DNA of 64,000 bases from Costertonia aggregata (GCF_013402795.1 NZ_CP058595.1:1213501-1277500); one strand, 5' to 3'; shown: positions 7,823 to 17,918, counted from the stretch's first letter. Notes: generated by a model from the letters alone, not told the origin. A program made the numbers and translations.

Positions 7823-9610
7823 ATGAGGTTTATCATACTCTTTACTTTGTATTTCGTATTTATAACACCAGCTGCTGCCCAAGATGATTTTTTGGCCAAG
7901 CAATACTTTACTGATGGCGAATACGAGAAAGCAGTGGTTTTTTATGAAAAACTTGTACAAAAAAGTCCCAGAAGAACCGATTATGCCGAAAGCTTGGTTG
8001 CGTGCTACCAACAATTGGAACGTTATACGGACGCAGAACGATTTTTATTGGAAAAAATAAGTCGACCCAACGCATACCCCACACTTTACATAGAGTTGGG
8101 CTACAACTATACTCTGCGGAACCAGCCCGAAAAAGCAACACAATTTTACGATGAGGCCATTAAAAAGATAGATGAAAACCCAAATTTTGGGTACGGCATA
8201 GGTTTTCGGTTTCAGAAGTACGCCATTTTGGATTATGCCACAAAAGCCTATTTAAGGGCAATGCAGCTGAATCCGCAATTAGATTACAACTTTCAATTGG
8301 CACGTATTTATGGGGAACAGGGCGATATTGAAAAAATGTACCAATCCTATCTCAACCTGATAAGCGAGGGTAAGGCATCAAAAGCCAACGTGTTGCGCAA
8401 TATTGATGATTTTATAAGCTCCGATGCTGAAAACGAAAACAACATAAAGCTCAAAAGGATTCTATTACAAAATGCACAGCAAAACCCCGACATATTGTGG
8501 AACCAATTATTAAGCTGGCTATTTGTTCAACAACAACAGTACAAAAGTGCCTTTAATCAAGAAAAAGCAATTTACAAACGTTCCGAGAGCAGTTCGGCAA
8601 ACCGGTTGGAAGATTTGGGAAAATTGGTTTTGGAAGCAAATGAGATCGAGGTTGCCACTGATGTTTTTCAATTCATCTATGAGAACAGTACCAACGAAAT
8701 CACAAAACTTAATGCAAAACTGGAACTTATAGATATTGACCTGCTACAGGTAACCGACAAAAAATTGACTACCGTACAGGAAACGTTCAATGGCCTTTTA
8801 GATACTTATGGGTACAAAAGCCAAACGCTGCAACTCCAAATCGCTTATGCCAACTTTTTGACCTTTAAGAAAAACGACCCCGGCGAGGCCATTGCCGTTT
8901 TGAAAAAAAGCTTAAAACTACCGTTGAACGAATATAGTACAGCCTATGTAAAATCTGCTTTGGGCGACATTTTGGTCTTTGATAAAAAATTTAACGAAGC
9001 CCTAATCTATTTTACACAAATACAAAAAAAGCTAAAGAACGATGTATTGGGGCAAAACGCACGTTACAAAGTAGCGCAGACCAGTTTTTACAAAGGCGAT
9101 TTTGACTGGGCCCTTACACAATTAAAAGTATTGAGGGGCTCTACATCTCAATTGATTGCCAACGATGCCATGCAATTGAGCCTTTTGATATCGGATAACT
9201 CATTGGAAGATTCTACCCAAACAGCGCTCAAAAAATATGCACGCGCCGATTTATTGGCCTATCAAAACAAGACCCAGGAAGCCATAACAATTTTAGACGA
9301 TATCCTTAAAAACCATAAAGGCGAAAAAATTGAGGACGAGGCTCTCTTAAAACAGGGTGCGCTTTTAGAAAGTACTGGTGCATTTGAAAAAGCGGAATTC
9401 AATTATATAAAGATCATCGAATTTTACCCCAATGATATTCTTGCGGACGATGCCCATTTTGCATTGGCAGAATTGTACCGAGACCCCTTAAACCAACCTG
9501 AAAAAGCAAAAGAGAACTACGAAAAAATAATTTACAATTATCAAGACAGTTACTATTTTCCACAGGCACGTAAAAATTTCAGGATGCTTAGGGGGGACGC
9601 CATAAATTGA
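7823..9610 (+). CDS. Periplasmic TPR-repeat protein
   Basis: A 595-residue exported protein from ATG 7823, which directly precedes a clear signal peptide ending AAAQ; an upstream TTG in frame is less likely. Tetratricopeptide repeats run through the mature part (AKQYFTDGEYEKAVVFYEKL, QPEKATQFYDEAI, AKENYEKIIYNYQDSYY near the end). Such proteins scaffold complexes in the periplasm or at the outer membrane; the partner is unknown. The final repeats (FEKAEFNYIKIIEFYPND) resemble BamD or CpoB-type TPRs, but the protein is far longer than either. It is followed by a 103-bp gap with a new promoter. Confidence 0.8.
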   Translation: MRFIILFTLYFVFITPAAAQDDFLAKQYFTDGEYEKAVVFYEKLVQKSPRRTDYAESLVACYQQLERYTDAERFLLEKISRPNAYPTLYIELGYNYTLRNQPEKATQFYDEAIKKIDENPNFGYGIGFRFQKYAILDYATKAYLRAMQLNPQLDYNFQLARIYGEQGDIEKMYQSYLNLISEGKASKANVLRNIDDFISSDAENENNIKLKRILLQNAQQNPDILWNQLLSWLFVQQQQYKSAFNQEKAIYKRSESSSANRLEDLGKLVLEANEIEVATDVFQFIYENSTNEITKLNAKLELIDIDLLQVTDKKLTTVQETFNGLLDTYGYKSQTLQLQIAYANFLTFKKNDPGEAIAVLKKSLKLPLNEYSTAYVKSALGDILVFDKKFNEALIYFTQIQKKLKNDVLGQNARYKVAQTSFYKGDFDWALTQLKVLRGSTSQLIANDAMQLSLLISDNSLEDSTQTALKKYARADLLAYQNKTQEAITILDDILKNHKGEKIEDEALLKQGALLESTGAFEKAEFNYIKIIEFYPNDILADDAHFALAELYRDPLNQPEKAKENYEKIIYNYQDSYYFPQARKNFRMLRGDAIN

Positions 9611-9648
9611 AAGCACACATTCAAACAACAAGCCCAAACCCAAAATGA

Positions 9649-9681
9649 TTTGGTTTTGATGCTCGAACACCAATATTTTTG
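9649..9681 (+). promoter_or_regulatory. Promoter of DUF4286-rsmA-mgtE
   Basis: TTTG at 9649-9652 lies 21 bp before TATTTTTG at 9674-9681, a good Bacteroidota -33/-7 pair. The DUF4286 start codon is 33 bp beyond the -7 box. It would drive the three closely spaced genes that follow. Confidence 0.5.
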
Positions 9682-9713
9682 CCTTTGCGGGAGTAAAAAA
9701 GAAAAATATAGTA

Positions 9714-10025
9714 ATGTACATATACAACGTAACAACGAATATTGAAGAGTCAGTTCATGATGCATGGCTCAAATGGATGAAAGAAATACATATACCGGAT
9801 GTTTTGGCCACTGGTAAATTCTTAAATGCGAAAATGACCAAGGTTTTGGTCGAAGAAGAAATGGGTGGCACTACTTATTCGGTTCAATTTACGACTGTGG
9901 ACAAGGAAACTTTAGAGCGCTATTATAAAGAAGATGCCAACCGTCTGCGTACCGACGCCCAAAAACGCTTTCCCAACAAATTCATCTCTTTTAGAACAGA
10001 ACTTCAAGTCATTAGCGAACACTAA
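9714..10025 (+). CDS. DUF4286 family protein
   Basis: A 103-residue cytoplasmic protein with the DUF4286 pattern: [11 protein letters not shown] at the start, a central W-x-x-W helix and the tail [16 protein letters not shown]. It has the size and fold pattern of a small ferredoxin-like alpha/beta protein; the function is not known. It precedes rsmA by 41 bp, an arrangement common in Flavobacteriia, suggesting cotranscription. No unusual residues are seen. Confidence 0.85.
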   Translation: MYIYNVTTNIEESVHDAWLKWMKEIHIPDVLATGKFLNAKMTKVLVEEEMGGTTYSVQFTTVDKETLERYYKEDANRLRTDAQKRFPNKFISFRTELQVISEH

Positions 10026-10066
10026 AAGAACCGTTGCACTATCTTAAATTCCTAAACCGCACGTTA

Positions 10067-10939
10067 ATGGCAAAGAAGAGCTATCAAAATAAAAAGAACA
10101 AAAAGTTCAAGAACAACTTTAAGGATGAGGGGCCGGTAAAAGCGAAAAAGCATTTGGGGCAGCATTTTTTGAAAGATGAGGAAATAGCCAAAAAAATAGC
10201 GAATACTCTTTCCTTGGAGGGGTATCGTAACGTATTGGAGATTGGTCCGGGAACGGGTGTGCTCACCAAATATCTGTTACTTCATGATATCAACTTGGTC
10301 GCGATGGATCTGGATGCTGATTCCATCATATACCTAAATCACAGTTTCCCTTTGGAACACCCAAAACTTGTTACTAACGAAGAAAAATTTAAGGTAATCG
10401 AAGCCGATTTCCTAAAACATGATATGCATCAACTCTTTGGTAATGAACCGTTTGCCATTACCGGTAATTTTCCATACAACATATCAACACAAATTGTTTT
10501 TAGACTATTGGAAATGAGGGAACAAATTCCCGAATTTTCAGGTATGTTCCAAAAGGAAGTAGCCCAACGCATCTGCGAAAAAAAGGGCAGTAAAACATAT
10601 GGCATACTGTCCGTACTGGTACAGGCTTTCTACAATGCCGAATACCTCTTTACCGTACATCCCCAAGTGTTTGACCCACCTCCTAAAGTGCAATCCGGGG
10701 TGTTACGGTTAACACGCAGGGAAAATTTCTCCCTTGATTGCGACGAAAAGTTGTTTTATAGAGTGGTAAAAGCGGCATTCAATCAACGAAGAAAGACCAT
10801 TCGTAACAGTTTAAAAACCTTTGTGCTATCCGATATTCTCATAGAAGATGCTATATTTGACCTTCGTCCAGAGCAATTGTCCGTGGCGGACTTTATTGCC
10901 CTGACCAAGAAGATAGCGCATGACACCATTCAAACTTAG
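10067..10939 (+). CDS. rsmA: 16S rRNA dimethyladenosine transferase
   Basis: Dimethylates the two adjacent adenosines near the 3' end of 16S rRNA (A1518 and A1519 in E. coli numbering) during small-subunit maturation. The 290-residue protein begins with a lysine-rich tail, then [11 protein letters not shown], the SAM-binding motif [12 protein letters not shown], an acidic ribose-binding residue in VAMDLDAD and the catalytic motif NFPYN. The C-terminal helical domain carries [17 protein letters not shown] 10067 was chosen over an upstream TTG at 10034 because family similarity begins there. Its last 20 bp overlap the start of mgtE, implying translational coupling. Confidence 0.96.
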   Translation: MAKKSYQNKKNKKFKNNFKDEGPVKAKKHLGQHFLKDEEIAKKIANTLSLEGYRNVLEIGPGTGVLTKYLLLHDINLVAMDLDADSIIYLNHSFPLEHPKLVTNEEKFKVIEADFLKHDMHQLFGNEPFAITGNFPYNISTQIVFRLLEMREQIPEFSGMFQKEVAQRICEKKGSKTYGILSVLVQAFYNAEYLFTVHPQVFDPPPKVQSGVLRLTRRENFSLDCDEKLFYRVVKAAFNQRRKTIRNSLKTFVLSDILIEDAIFDLRPEQLSVADFIALTKKIAHDTIQT

Positions 10940-12272
10940 CGACGAACTATTAGCTGAGATAGAACAGCTTATCGAAAACCAAAAGGATACCCAATTGTCC
11001 TCCCTTTTGGAAGAGGTGCACTATGCGGATGTAGCAGAAATCATCAATGAACTCAATGAGGATGAAGCCACCTATATCATCAAGCTCTTGGAAAGCGACA
11101 AGACCTCGGATATTCTTACCGAATTGGACGAAGATATACGAGAGGCTATCTTGGGCAACCTTTCGACCAAAGAGATTGCCGGGGAGCTCGAAGAATTGGA
11201 TACCGATGATGCCGCCGATATTGTAGCGGAACTCCCTAAAGAAATCGTTCAAGAAGTAATCTCAGAAATAGAGGACAAAGAACACGCCAAGGATATTGTA
11301 GACCTGCTACGTTACGATGAGAATTCTGCCGGGGGACTCATGGCCAAAGAGCTGGTGAAAGTACGTGAGAACTGGAACGTACTTACCTGTGTGAAAGAAA
11401 TGCGGGCACAGGCCGAAAACGTAACACGGGTACACTCCATTTATGTTGTGGATGAAGACGATAAGTTAATGGGGCGACTTTCTCTAAAAGATTTATTAAC
11501 GACCTCTACCAAAACACATATCAAAGAGGTTTACATACCCAAGGTAGATGCCGTAAACGTGAACGAAAAACCGGAGGAAGTTGCCAAAATAATGTCCAAA
11601 TACGATTTGGAGGCCATTCCGGTAGTAGACGAAATCGGACGGCTGGTCGGCAGGATTACCATTGATGATATCGTTGACGTTATTCGAGAGGAAGCCGACA
11701 AGGATTATCAAATGGCGGCCGGTATTTCCCAAGATGTAGAGGCAGATGACAGCATTTGGGACTTGACCCGTGCCCGATTGCCTTGGCTTATTTTAGGTTT
11801 GATCGGTGGGCTCGGAGCAGCTGCGATCATGGGCGGCTTTGAGGAAATGATCGCACAACACGCCATTCTTTTCTTTTTTACCCCACTTATTGCCGCCATG
11901 GCAGGGAACGTTGGCGTACAGTCCAGCGCCATCATCGTACAGGGTTTGGCCAATGACGATCTAAAGGGCAGTATCAGTAACCGTCTCATCAAAGAAATGC
12001 TGCTGGCCGCCTTAAACGGTATTATTTTGGCAGTGATACTGCTCATGTTCACGTGGTGGTACAAAGATGATTTTTATGTTGCATTGGCCATTGCACTCTC
12101 CTTGATCGTAGTTATTGTAGTAGCAGGTATCATAGGTACCTTTATACCCTTGTTTCTTCACAAACGTGGTATAGATCCGGCCATTGCCACGGGCCCTTTT
12201 ATTACAACTAGCAACGATATTTTCGGGATTCTTATCTATTTCTGGATCGCCAAATTGGTTTTGGGGATATAA
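10920..12272 (+). CDS. mgtE: Magnesium transporter MgtE
   Basis: A 450-residue Mg2+ channel of the inner membrane. The N-terminal superhelical domain (about 1-125, with repeated acidic ALL/ILLP-type patterns) and two CBS domains (about 130-255) form the cytosolic magnesium sensor. The connecting helix leads into five membrane segments from about residue 280. The pore signature is present ([12 protein letters not shown]). Length and order match the family. The start overlaps the rsmA end by 20 bp. In the family, magnesium binding to the cytosolic domains closes the pore; nothing here suggests otherwise. Confidence 0.95.
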   Translation: MTPFKLSDELLAEIEQLIENQKDTQLSSLLEEVHYADVAEIINELNEDEATYIIKLLESDKTSDILTELDEDIREAILGNLSTKEIAGELEELDTDDAADIVAELPKEIVQEVISEIEDKEHAKDIVDLLRYDENSAGGLMAKELVKVRENWNVLTCVKEMRAQAENVTRVHSIYVVDEDDKLMGRLSLKDLLTTSTKTHIKEVYIPKVDAVNVNEKPEEVAKIMSKYDLEAIPVVDEIGRLVGRITIDDIVDVIREEADKDYQMAAGISQDVEADDSIWDLTRARLPWLILGLIGGLGAAAIMGGFEEMIAQHAILFFFTPLIAAMAGNVGVQSSAIIVQGLANDDLKGSISNRLIKEMLLAALNGIILAVILLMFTWWYKDDFYVALAIALSLIVVIVVAGIIGTFIPLFLHKRGIDPAIATGPFITTSNDIFGILIYFWIAKLVLGI

Positions 12273-12326
12273 TAGCCCATAGTATTTCTAAAATTCAATT
12301 ATCTTTAAAGAGCGTTCCCCAAATGC

Positions 12327-12926
12327 ATGAACTTTTATACAATACCTCCAATGGATACAGAAAAACTTACCGTTCCCATTTTTATTGACGATATAAAAAA
12401 ATTTACTGATTTTAGGATGACACGTTGCACCTACTTTTCGGTAGAGTCTGACAACCCAATACCTGACTGGGGCCTAAATATAGATGATGAAAACATACCG
12501 TTGGTTCTGTTGGGTTTCGAGGGTATTGTTACCAAACCCTTGGGCGAAAAAGCTTTGTTTGGATCGGACAAGGACATCCAAGCCTTTTTTGAACTTATAG
12601 AACGTGATGATAACTTTTATATCGACGTCAACGATATTTGGTTTCCCAACTTTCTATTCGGCTATGAGGTGCCCAAGACCAGCGTTGTATTTAGAGTTTC
12701 CACGAAGCTTTTTAACCTCGGCTATAGGTTTAGAAACGATAAAATACCTTCGCAAAAATTTATCGCCGCTTGCGGAAACCATTTACCCGAAATCTATTTT
12801 TCGCCATTGGAAAATAATGCTTTTGCCCAATGGGAACAGTTGGTCATAGCCGAAGCCAAGGAAATATATCCTAAAAACGAAGCGTTGGCCCTACCTTATT
12901 CCGATGACGAGAACCTAAATGCCTAA
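12327..12926 (+). CDS. Unrecognised protein before MBL-fold protein
   Basis: A 199-residue soluble protein without signal peptide or membrane segment. ATG 12327 is used; ATG 12351 (MDTEKLTV) is an alternative. It is acidic and rich in aromatic residues (FYIDVNDIWFPNFLFGYEVP). I recognise no domain. It is the first of three genes in one run (3 bp to the MBL gene, then 2 bp, then a 4-bp overlap with a cupin), so a shared role with the MBL-fold hydrolase is likely by context. What it binds or does cannot be told from the sequence. Confidence 0.6.
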   Translation: MNFYTIPPMDTEKLTVPIFIDDIKKFTDFRMTRCTYFSVESDNPIPDWGLNIDDENIPLVLLGFEGIVTKPLGEKALFGSDKDIQAFFELIERDDNFYIDVNDIWFPNFLFGYEVPKTSVVFRVSTKLFNLGYRFRNDKIPSQKFIAACGNHLPEIYFSPLENNAFAQWEQLVIAEAKEIYPKNEALALPYSDDENLNA

Positions 12927-12929
12927 ACC

Positions 12930-13757
12930 ATGAGCACTTTAAAAATAACAGTGATAGATGTTGGCTGGGGAGATTCTATTTTTTTGGAGTTTGTTAATGA
13001 TCAAGACGACTCGGTATATGGTTTGATAGATTCCAACGACACTGTACAATATCAATCTTCGTTTATTTATTTAAAACGCTTTTTTGAACGTAAAAACATA
13101 AAGCTACCGGAAGACAAACCATTGTTTGAATTTATAATGCTTTCCCATGCCCATGCCGATCATGCGCAGGGTCTCAAAAAAATAATGAGGGAATTCGGCA
13201 CTAAAAATTTCTACTATCCAAAATCATTGGAATGGAAGTCTTTTGCACAACTTATCGGTTATGCCAACCGATCTAAAAATGTAATACACCATCAAGCCAT
13301 AGACAATACCAAGCAAATGAATAATTTTGGAGATATACCTATAAATATCCTTTGGCCCAATTTTGATACCATCAGCACAAGTAATGAAAACAATAATTCA
13401 ATTGTGCTCGTGTTAAAACACGGTTCAAATAGCTTTCTTTTGACGGGGGATGCCGAAGGTGAAGTTTGGGAACAGATAGGCCACCAAATCCCAAGCGATA
13501 CCAAATATTTTAAAGTGCCGCACCACGGTTCGGCCCATGGGACTTTACATAATGGTGGCACACCATGGTTAGATCATTGTCCCAATGATGCTTTTTTACC
13601 CATAAGTGCGCATGTAAGGCCTTATGGGCACCCCAACCAAGAAGTGATAACCATATTTGAACACCGAAATTTACCCTATTTTAGGACCGATGACCATCAC
13701 CATCTTCAAGTGATATCGGACGAAAATAACGTCAAAATGAAATATTCACATATATAG
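12930..13757 (+). CDS. ComEC-like MBL-fold hydrolase
   Basis: A 275-residue soluble metallo-beta-lactamase-fold protein. It has the two-metal signature LSHAHADHAQGL (HxHxDH), a downstream metal ligand in LLTGDAEGE and the VPHHGSAHGT block, all typical of the stand-alone hydrolase related to the C-terminal domain of ComEC/Rec2, whose relatives are thought to act as nucleases or phosphodiesterases. There is no signal peptide or membrane domain, so DNA uptake is unlikely. It is flanked at 2-3 bp by two unrecognised genes with a cupin after them. A late histidine run (DDHHHLQV) may contribute to metal binding. The substrate is unknown. Confidence 0.85.
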   Translation: MSTLKITVIDVGWGDSIFLEFVNDQDDSVYGLIDSNDTVQYQSSFIYLKRFFERKNIKLPEDKPLFEFIMLSHAHADHAQGLKKIMREFGTKNFYYPKSLEWKSFAQLIGYANRSKNVIHHQAIDNTKQMNNFGDIPINILWPNFDTISTSNENNNSIVLVLKHGSNSFLLTGDAEGEVWEQIGHQIPSDTKYFKVPHHGSAHGTLHNGGTPWLDHCPNDAFLPISAHVRPYGHPNQEVITIFEHRNLPYFRTDDHHHLQVISDENNVKMKYSHI

Positions 13758-13759
13758 GC

Positions 13760-14236
13760 ATGATACTGGAAAACATAAAAGGAAAACTAGCACAAAGATT
13801 AATTGAGCCCTTGGAAGGAACCATGTTGGGCAACCCAACCGTTATAGGGTACGAGAAAAAATTCAAATGGAGTTGGATGGCCACACAAATGAACACTTTC
13901 ATAGTGGCTACCGATATGCAAGGAAAGCCCGTAACCCCCATTGAACTACAGGAACATTTAAACCAATCTTACGCTTACGCCAAAAAGAACTATACGGGAT
14001 GGCCCAAAGGGTTACAATCCGGTATCTCGGTAATCTCGATTTTAATTTCGGACAAAGTAGACCCGGAGGCAGCTAGCTATTGTACCCAATTGAAATCGGG
14101 CAAAAAATGGGCGGCCATGACGATTCCCATAGTGATAGATTCTTCGACCAAAGAAGTGCATCTTTTTGAAAAAAACCCTATGTGGGGAAGAATTTATTAT
14201 CCTTATTTTAAGAAACTGATAAAAGAATTGACATGA
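13760..14236 (+). CDS. Unrecognised protein after MBL-fold protein
   Basis: A 158-residue soluble protein starting 2 bp after the MBL-fold gene and ending in a 4-bp ATGA overlap with the cupin gene. Features visible are an amphipathic N-terminal helix, a predicted beta-rich centre (KWSWMATQMNTFIVATDM) and a GWPKGLQSG turn. No known motif or signal peptide. Tight coupling on both sides says it works with its neighbours, but no function can be assigned from the sequence. Confidence 0.6.
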   Translation: MILENIKGKLAQRLIEPLEGTMLGNPTVIGYEKKFKWSWMATQMNTFIVATDMQGKPVTPIELQEHLNQSYAYAKKNYTGWPKGLQSGISVISILISDKVDPEAASYCTQLKSGKKWAAMTIPIVIDSSTKEVHLFEKNPMWGRIYYPYFKKLIKELT

Positions 14237-14598
14237 AGGCCATTAACCTAAAAGATAAACATGCGGCTTTTACAAAACAGTGGCATCCGCACCAAATCGC
14301 TACCGTTGATGATATGCAGGTAATTTTGGCAAAGATCAAAGGTGACTTTGTTTGGCATGCACATGAAAACGAAGATGAACTGTTTCAAGTGCTTAAAGGC
14401 ACGTTATATATGCAGTTCAGGGACCGGACCGAAGTTGTAAAAGAAGGCGAGATCATCGTAGTGCCCAAAGGGATCGAACATTGTCCTAGTACCAAAGACG
14501 GCGAAGAAGTACATTTGCTTCTTTTTGAAAAACTAGGCACGGCGCATACCGGGGAGGTTGAGCACGAAATGACCCAAACCGAATACCCTAAAATATAA
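14233..14598 (+). CDS. Cupin-domain protein
   Basis: A 121-residue single-domain cupin. Cupin motif 1 is visible around FVWHAHENEDELFQVLKG (metal-binding His-x-His and Glu) and motif 2 around VVPKGIEHCP. It is probably a small metal-dependent enzyme or a sensor; the substrate is unknown. The start overlaps the preceding stop by 4 bp (ATGA), so translation is coupled. Small cupins are often unrelated passengers, so its membership in the MBL gene set is less sure than that of the two unrecognised genes. Confidence 0.85.
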   Translation: MKAINLKDKHAAFTKQWHPHQIATVDDMQVILAKIKGDFVWHAHENEDELFQVLKGTLYMQFRDRTEVVKEGEIIVVPKGIEHCPSTKDGEEVHLLLFEKLGTAHTGEVEHEMTQTEYPKI

Positions 14599-14633
14599 GG
14601 CCCCAAAAATTGAACAAAACTTTTTTAGGGCCT
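14598..14633. terminator. Bidirectional terminator hairpin
   Basis: AGGCCC at 14598-14603 pairs with GGGCCT at 14628-14633, with inner A/T pairing between an A-run and a T-run. It lies between the convergent cupin and NHL-repeat genes, with T-rich flanks suitable for both strands. Confidence 0.6.
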
Positions 14634-14653
14634 CAAACACTGGTTTTTTTATA

Positions 14654-15607
14654 TCATTGAAATTTAATCACCCGTAAAGCACCCTCACCAGAATTTTCTG
14701 AAATGTATATCCTTTTACGAATAGGGTCGGCGGCAATACCATTGGGTCCGTTGAACGATGCGCCTTCCAAGGAGCCATCCACAGTTTCCTGAGTACCGTT
14801 CCCGGCAAACACCGTTACCTCCCCAGACATGGAAACCTTGTAAATAACATGTTCGCTAATCGCTGTGGCAAAAACGGAACCTGCAAAATAGGTGATATAG
14901 CCTATTACAAAACCTTCAACTACGGTAGGGATTGTGGCCAGTACCTTAATTTCCAAGTTCGGGTTTATCAGAAAAATATCCCCTGTCGCAAAATTACCCA
15001 CGATGAGATTGCCATGTTTGTCAAAATCGATACCAACACCACCTCTTAACCTTTCATCCTGTACTAAAATACTAACATCGCCGTTAGGTGCTACTTTATG
15101 TATGGCGGGAAAATCAAAATTGGATACATAGGCATTGTTATTCCGGTCCAAAACTATACCTGCAGGAAAACCTGGAAGCGTAGCCAAGACCTCACGGCTA
15201 CCATCGGGGGCAACTTTAAGTACGTCCGCTTGTGTTGTACCCTGTTCCCGTGACAAAAACCGAATATTGTTGACTACATAAATATTACCTTGACGATCCG
15301 TTGTATTCCCAAGAGGCGCTACCAGACTATCAACAGCTACCGAAGTCTGCCCCGTAAAAGGGTTGGTTTTCAAAACTGTGGTGCCCGTAAAAGCGGAAAA
15401 ATTGCTCGCATAAATGTTCCCACTACGATCAACTGAAAGACCATCAGTGGCCTCAAAATTATTCACTAATGTTTCTACCTTGGCTTTTTTTAGGATAGGG
15501 CCACCGCCATGGGGAAGTTTGTCGCATGAAATCATGATGAGCAGTGAAATGACCAATAAACTGAAGTTTATACTTTTAATCGGACTGTGAAATTTGATTG
15601 TTTTCAT
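14654..15607 (-). CDS. NHL-repeat / SMP-30-like lipoprotein
   Basis: A 317-residue exported lipoprotein: a long signal peptide ends at lipobox MISC, followed by DKLPHGGG. The mature part is built of beta-propeller blades of NHL/SMP-30 type, recognisable from repeats such as DGLSVDRSGNIYASN, GNTTDRQGNIYVVN and PNGIAADPIRKRIYISEN. Such proteins bind ligands or partners or act as lactonases; no metal site can be assigned here. It is encoded just downstream of an AraC-type regulator on the same strand (68 bp), which may control it. Confidence 0.85.
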   Translation of the reverse strand: MKTIKFHSPIKSINFSLLVISLLIMISCDKLPHGGGPILKKAKVETLVNNFEATDGLSVDRSGNIYASNFSAFTGTTVLKTNPFTGQTSVAVDSLVAPLGNTTDRQGNIYVVNNIRFLSREQGTTQADVLKVAPDGSREVLATLPGFPAGIVLDRNNNAYVSNFDFPAIHKVAPNGDVSILVQDERLRGGVGIDFDKHGNLIVGNFATGDIFLINPNLEIKVLATIPTVVEGFVIGYITYFAGSVFATAISEHVIYKVSMSGEVTVFAGNGTQETVDGSLEGASFNGPNGIAADPIRKRIYISENSGEGALRVIKFQ

Positions 15608-15675
15608 AAGGGTTGTTTTTTAAGTTTCCCAAGAATACGCAATCAATCACGTACCAATCGACCGTTTGTATGCAA

Positions 15676-16806
15676 TCAAACCGATTGTTCGCTCAATCTT
15701 TTAATATAATTACTGGGTGTTTCTTTCCATACAGATTTGAAAGCCTTGTTGAAAGTAGATTTTGAATTAAAACCAACTTCCATAGAGAGAGACAGTAGCG
15801 TATGCCTTTTATGCTCTTCGTTTTTAATCTTTTCGGTAAACGCATCTACCCGAAACCTGTTCACATAATCATAAAAAGTAGTACCGTATACATTGTTCAG
15901 CAACCATGAAAGGTTATTGGTAGATGTATCGAGTTTATCGGCGAGATGTACTAACGTGAGTGCATTGTGCAGATACACTTTATCAATTTTCATCAAGGTT
16001 TCCAATTTACGTTTCAACTGTGTTATTTCATCTTTCTGAAGTCTATTCTTCATTGCCGTACCCGCTTTTTCTTCTGGCAAACGGATTCTGAAGATTTCCG
16101 GTTGTCTTAAGGCGTAATAGCCGATACAGTATATAAGAATGGGGATCCCCACCCAAATCATATTATAGTTTAGATAAGTAATGGTATATCCAAAAAAATA
16201 AACACCCGCAAAAATGAATACCCATAACAACAGGATTATAGCGATTAGACAGACTATCACTTTTATGAAAGACAAGGATACCTGATGAAAAGACAATTGA
16301 TGTTTTTGATTGCGCTCAAAATCGATGATCAGTTTTATGCATAAAAACCAATAATACAAGTTTGAGCATAGGGCCATTGCCTCAGCTATGAAAAACACTG
16401 TATTAAAATATCCCGAAGTGTACAGACCCTTAAACTCGGTTTCGGAATAATGGCATAAATACAAAAGATAAAAAAGATACAGAATAGCAGGTACAAAGTG
16501 TACAATCCCCAATTTAAAACTTTGTGCATTATGTAGCAATAGCCGTTTAACGTATAGGTAGCCCAAGGGTCCAAAAATAAAAATCAGTGATTCTCCCAAA
16601 ATAAAGCATTGGAACACCCATACTTCTTGTGCTTTGTACATACCCAATTTAGAGACGAGCAGCACACTGGCCATTCCCAATTGTATGGCCATAACGGTAT
16701 TGGCCTTCGTGTTTTTTTGGTGTACTATGGGCAGTGTAACAGCCAAAAAAACACCTTGTGCTATTCCTAAAAGCAAGAGAATATCAGTAAGAGTAAAGGT
16801 GGCCAT
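15676..16806 (-). CDS. Membrane-anchored AraC-family regulator
   Basis: A 376-residue protein. Residues about 1-245 contain seven or so hydrophobic membrane segments, and the C-terminal about 100 residues form an AraC-type double helix-turn-helix (LVHLADKLDTSTNNLSWLLN, then LSMEVGFNSKSTFNKAF and WKETPSNYIK). This plan, a 7-TM sensor fused to an AraC DNA-binding domain, is common in Bacteroidota. The signal sensed is unknown. The NHL lipoprotein immediately downstream is a plausible target by position only. Confidence 0.88.
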   Translation of the reverse strand: MATFTLTDILLLLGIAQGVFLAVTLPIVHQKNTKANTVMAIQLGMASVLLVSKLGMYKAQEVWVFQCFILGESLIFIFGPLGYLYVKRLLLHNAQSFKLGIVHFVPAILYLFYLLYLCHYSETEFKGLYTSGYFNTVFFIAEAMALCSNLYYWFLCIKLIIDFERNQKHQLSFHQVSLSFIKVIVCLIAIILLLWVFIFAGVYFFGYTITYLNYNMIWVGIPILIYCIGYYALRQPEIFRIRLPEEKAGTAMKNRLQKDEITQLKRKLETLMKIDKVYLHNALTLVHLADKLDTSTNNLSWLLNNVYGTTFYDYVNRFRVDAFTEKIKNEEHKRHTLLSLSMEVGFNSKSTFNKAFKSVWKETPSNYIKRLSEQSV

Positions 16807-16954
16807 ATCCCAAAATAATATTGGTAAATTTAACTTTTTAATGCGTATGGTTTCGACCGTTGGTATACAGCAGTACCCAAAAATCGCATTGGTGTGGTTA
16901 TATTGAATTAATTGTATATTTTAAAGAAGTTGTACCTTATACCGAGAGTTTTTT

Positions 16955-17899
16955 ATGAAAATATTGCATGTAGATACCAATCATCCGCTTATTATAGCAC
17001 AATTTAACGCTTTGGGGTTTCATAATGATGAGGATTATACTTCCCAAAAACACGAAATCGAAAATAAAATTCATGCCTATGATGGGCTTATCATCCGCAG
17101 TAGGTTTACCATAGATGCAAACTTTATCGATAAAGCAACGAACCTGAAATTTATTGGCCGTTTGGGTGCAGGATTGGAAAACATAGATGTAAAATATGCC
17201 AAATCCAAAGGTGTTTTTTTAGCGGCGGCCCCAGAAGGAAATAGAAATGCCGTAGGGGAACATGCCCTTGGTATGCTTTTGTCCCTTTTTAATAAGTTGA
17301 ACAAAGCCGATTATGAGGTTAAAAACGGCACATGGGACCGTGAAGGAAACCGTGGCGTGGAGTTGGAAGGTAAGGTCGTCGGGATTATCGGTTATGGTAA
17401 CATGGGCAAGGCCTTTGCCAAAAAATTAAAGGGTTTTGATGTAGAAGAGGTCATTTGTTACGATATCAAAGGTGGTGTGGAAGACGACAATGCACGCCAG
17501 GTGGGTATCATGGAATTACACCAAAAAACCGATGTACTCAGCCTTCACGTACCCCAGACCGAAACCACGATGCATATGATAAATACAGCGTTTTTAGAAA
17601 AATTCCATAAACCAATTTGGCTGTTAAATACGGCCCGTGGTAAATGTGTCGTTACCAAGGACTTGGTCTCTGCATTACAATCCGGAAAAATTTTAGGTGC
17701 CGGATTGGATGTTCTGGAATACGAAAAATCATCTTTTGAAGATATGTTCTCAAAGGATAAATTGCCCCAAGCTTTTACCTATTTGATTCAAGCCGAAAAT
17801 GTGATCTTATCACCACATGTAGCAGGTTGGACGGTGGAAAGCAAAGAAAAATTGGCCCAGACCATTGTAGATAAAATCAAAGAAAGGTTTTGTAAATAA
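16955..17899 (+). CDS. NAD-dependent 2-hydroxyacid dehydrogenase
   Basis: A 314-residue cytoplasmic oxidoreductase of the D-isomer-specific 2-hydroxyacid dehydrogenase family. The NAD-binding Rossmann motif is GIIGYGNMG; GRLGAGLENID and the late SPHVAGWT supply the catalytic region with the active-site His. An aspartate at the end of the second Rossmann strand (CYDIKGG) suggests NAD rather than NADP. The substrate could be phosphoglycerate or another 2-hydroxy acid; it lacks the C-terminal ACT domain of long SerA forms. The following VOC gene starts 19 bp later. Confidence 0.88.
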   Translation: MKILHVDTNHPLIIAQFNALGFHNDEDYTSQKHEIENKIHAYDGLIIRSRFTIDANFIDKATNLKFIGRLGAGLENIDVKYAKSKGVFLAAAPEGNRNAVGEHALGMLLSLFNKLNKADYEVKNGTWDREGNRGVELEGKVVGIIGYGNMGKAFAKKLKGFDVEEVICYDIKGGVEDDNARQVGIMELHQKTDVLSLHVPQTETTMHMINTAFLEKFHKPIWLLNTARGKCVVTKDLVSALQSGKILGAGLDVLEYEKSSFEDMFSKDKLPQAFTYLIQAENVILSPHVAGWTVESKEKLAQTIVDKIKERFCK

Positions 17900-17918
17900 A
17901 TCATAAAAATTTAAACAT

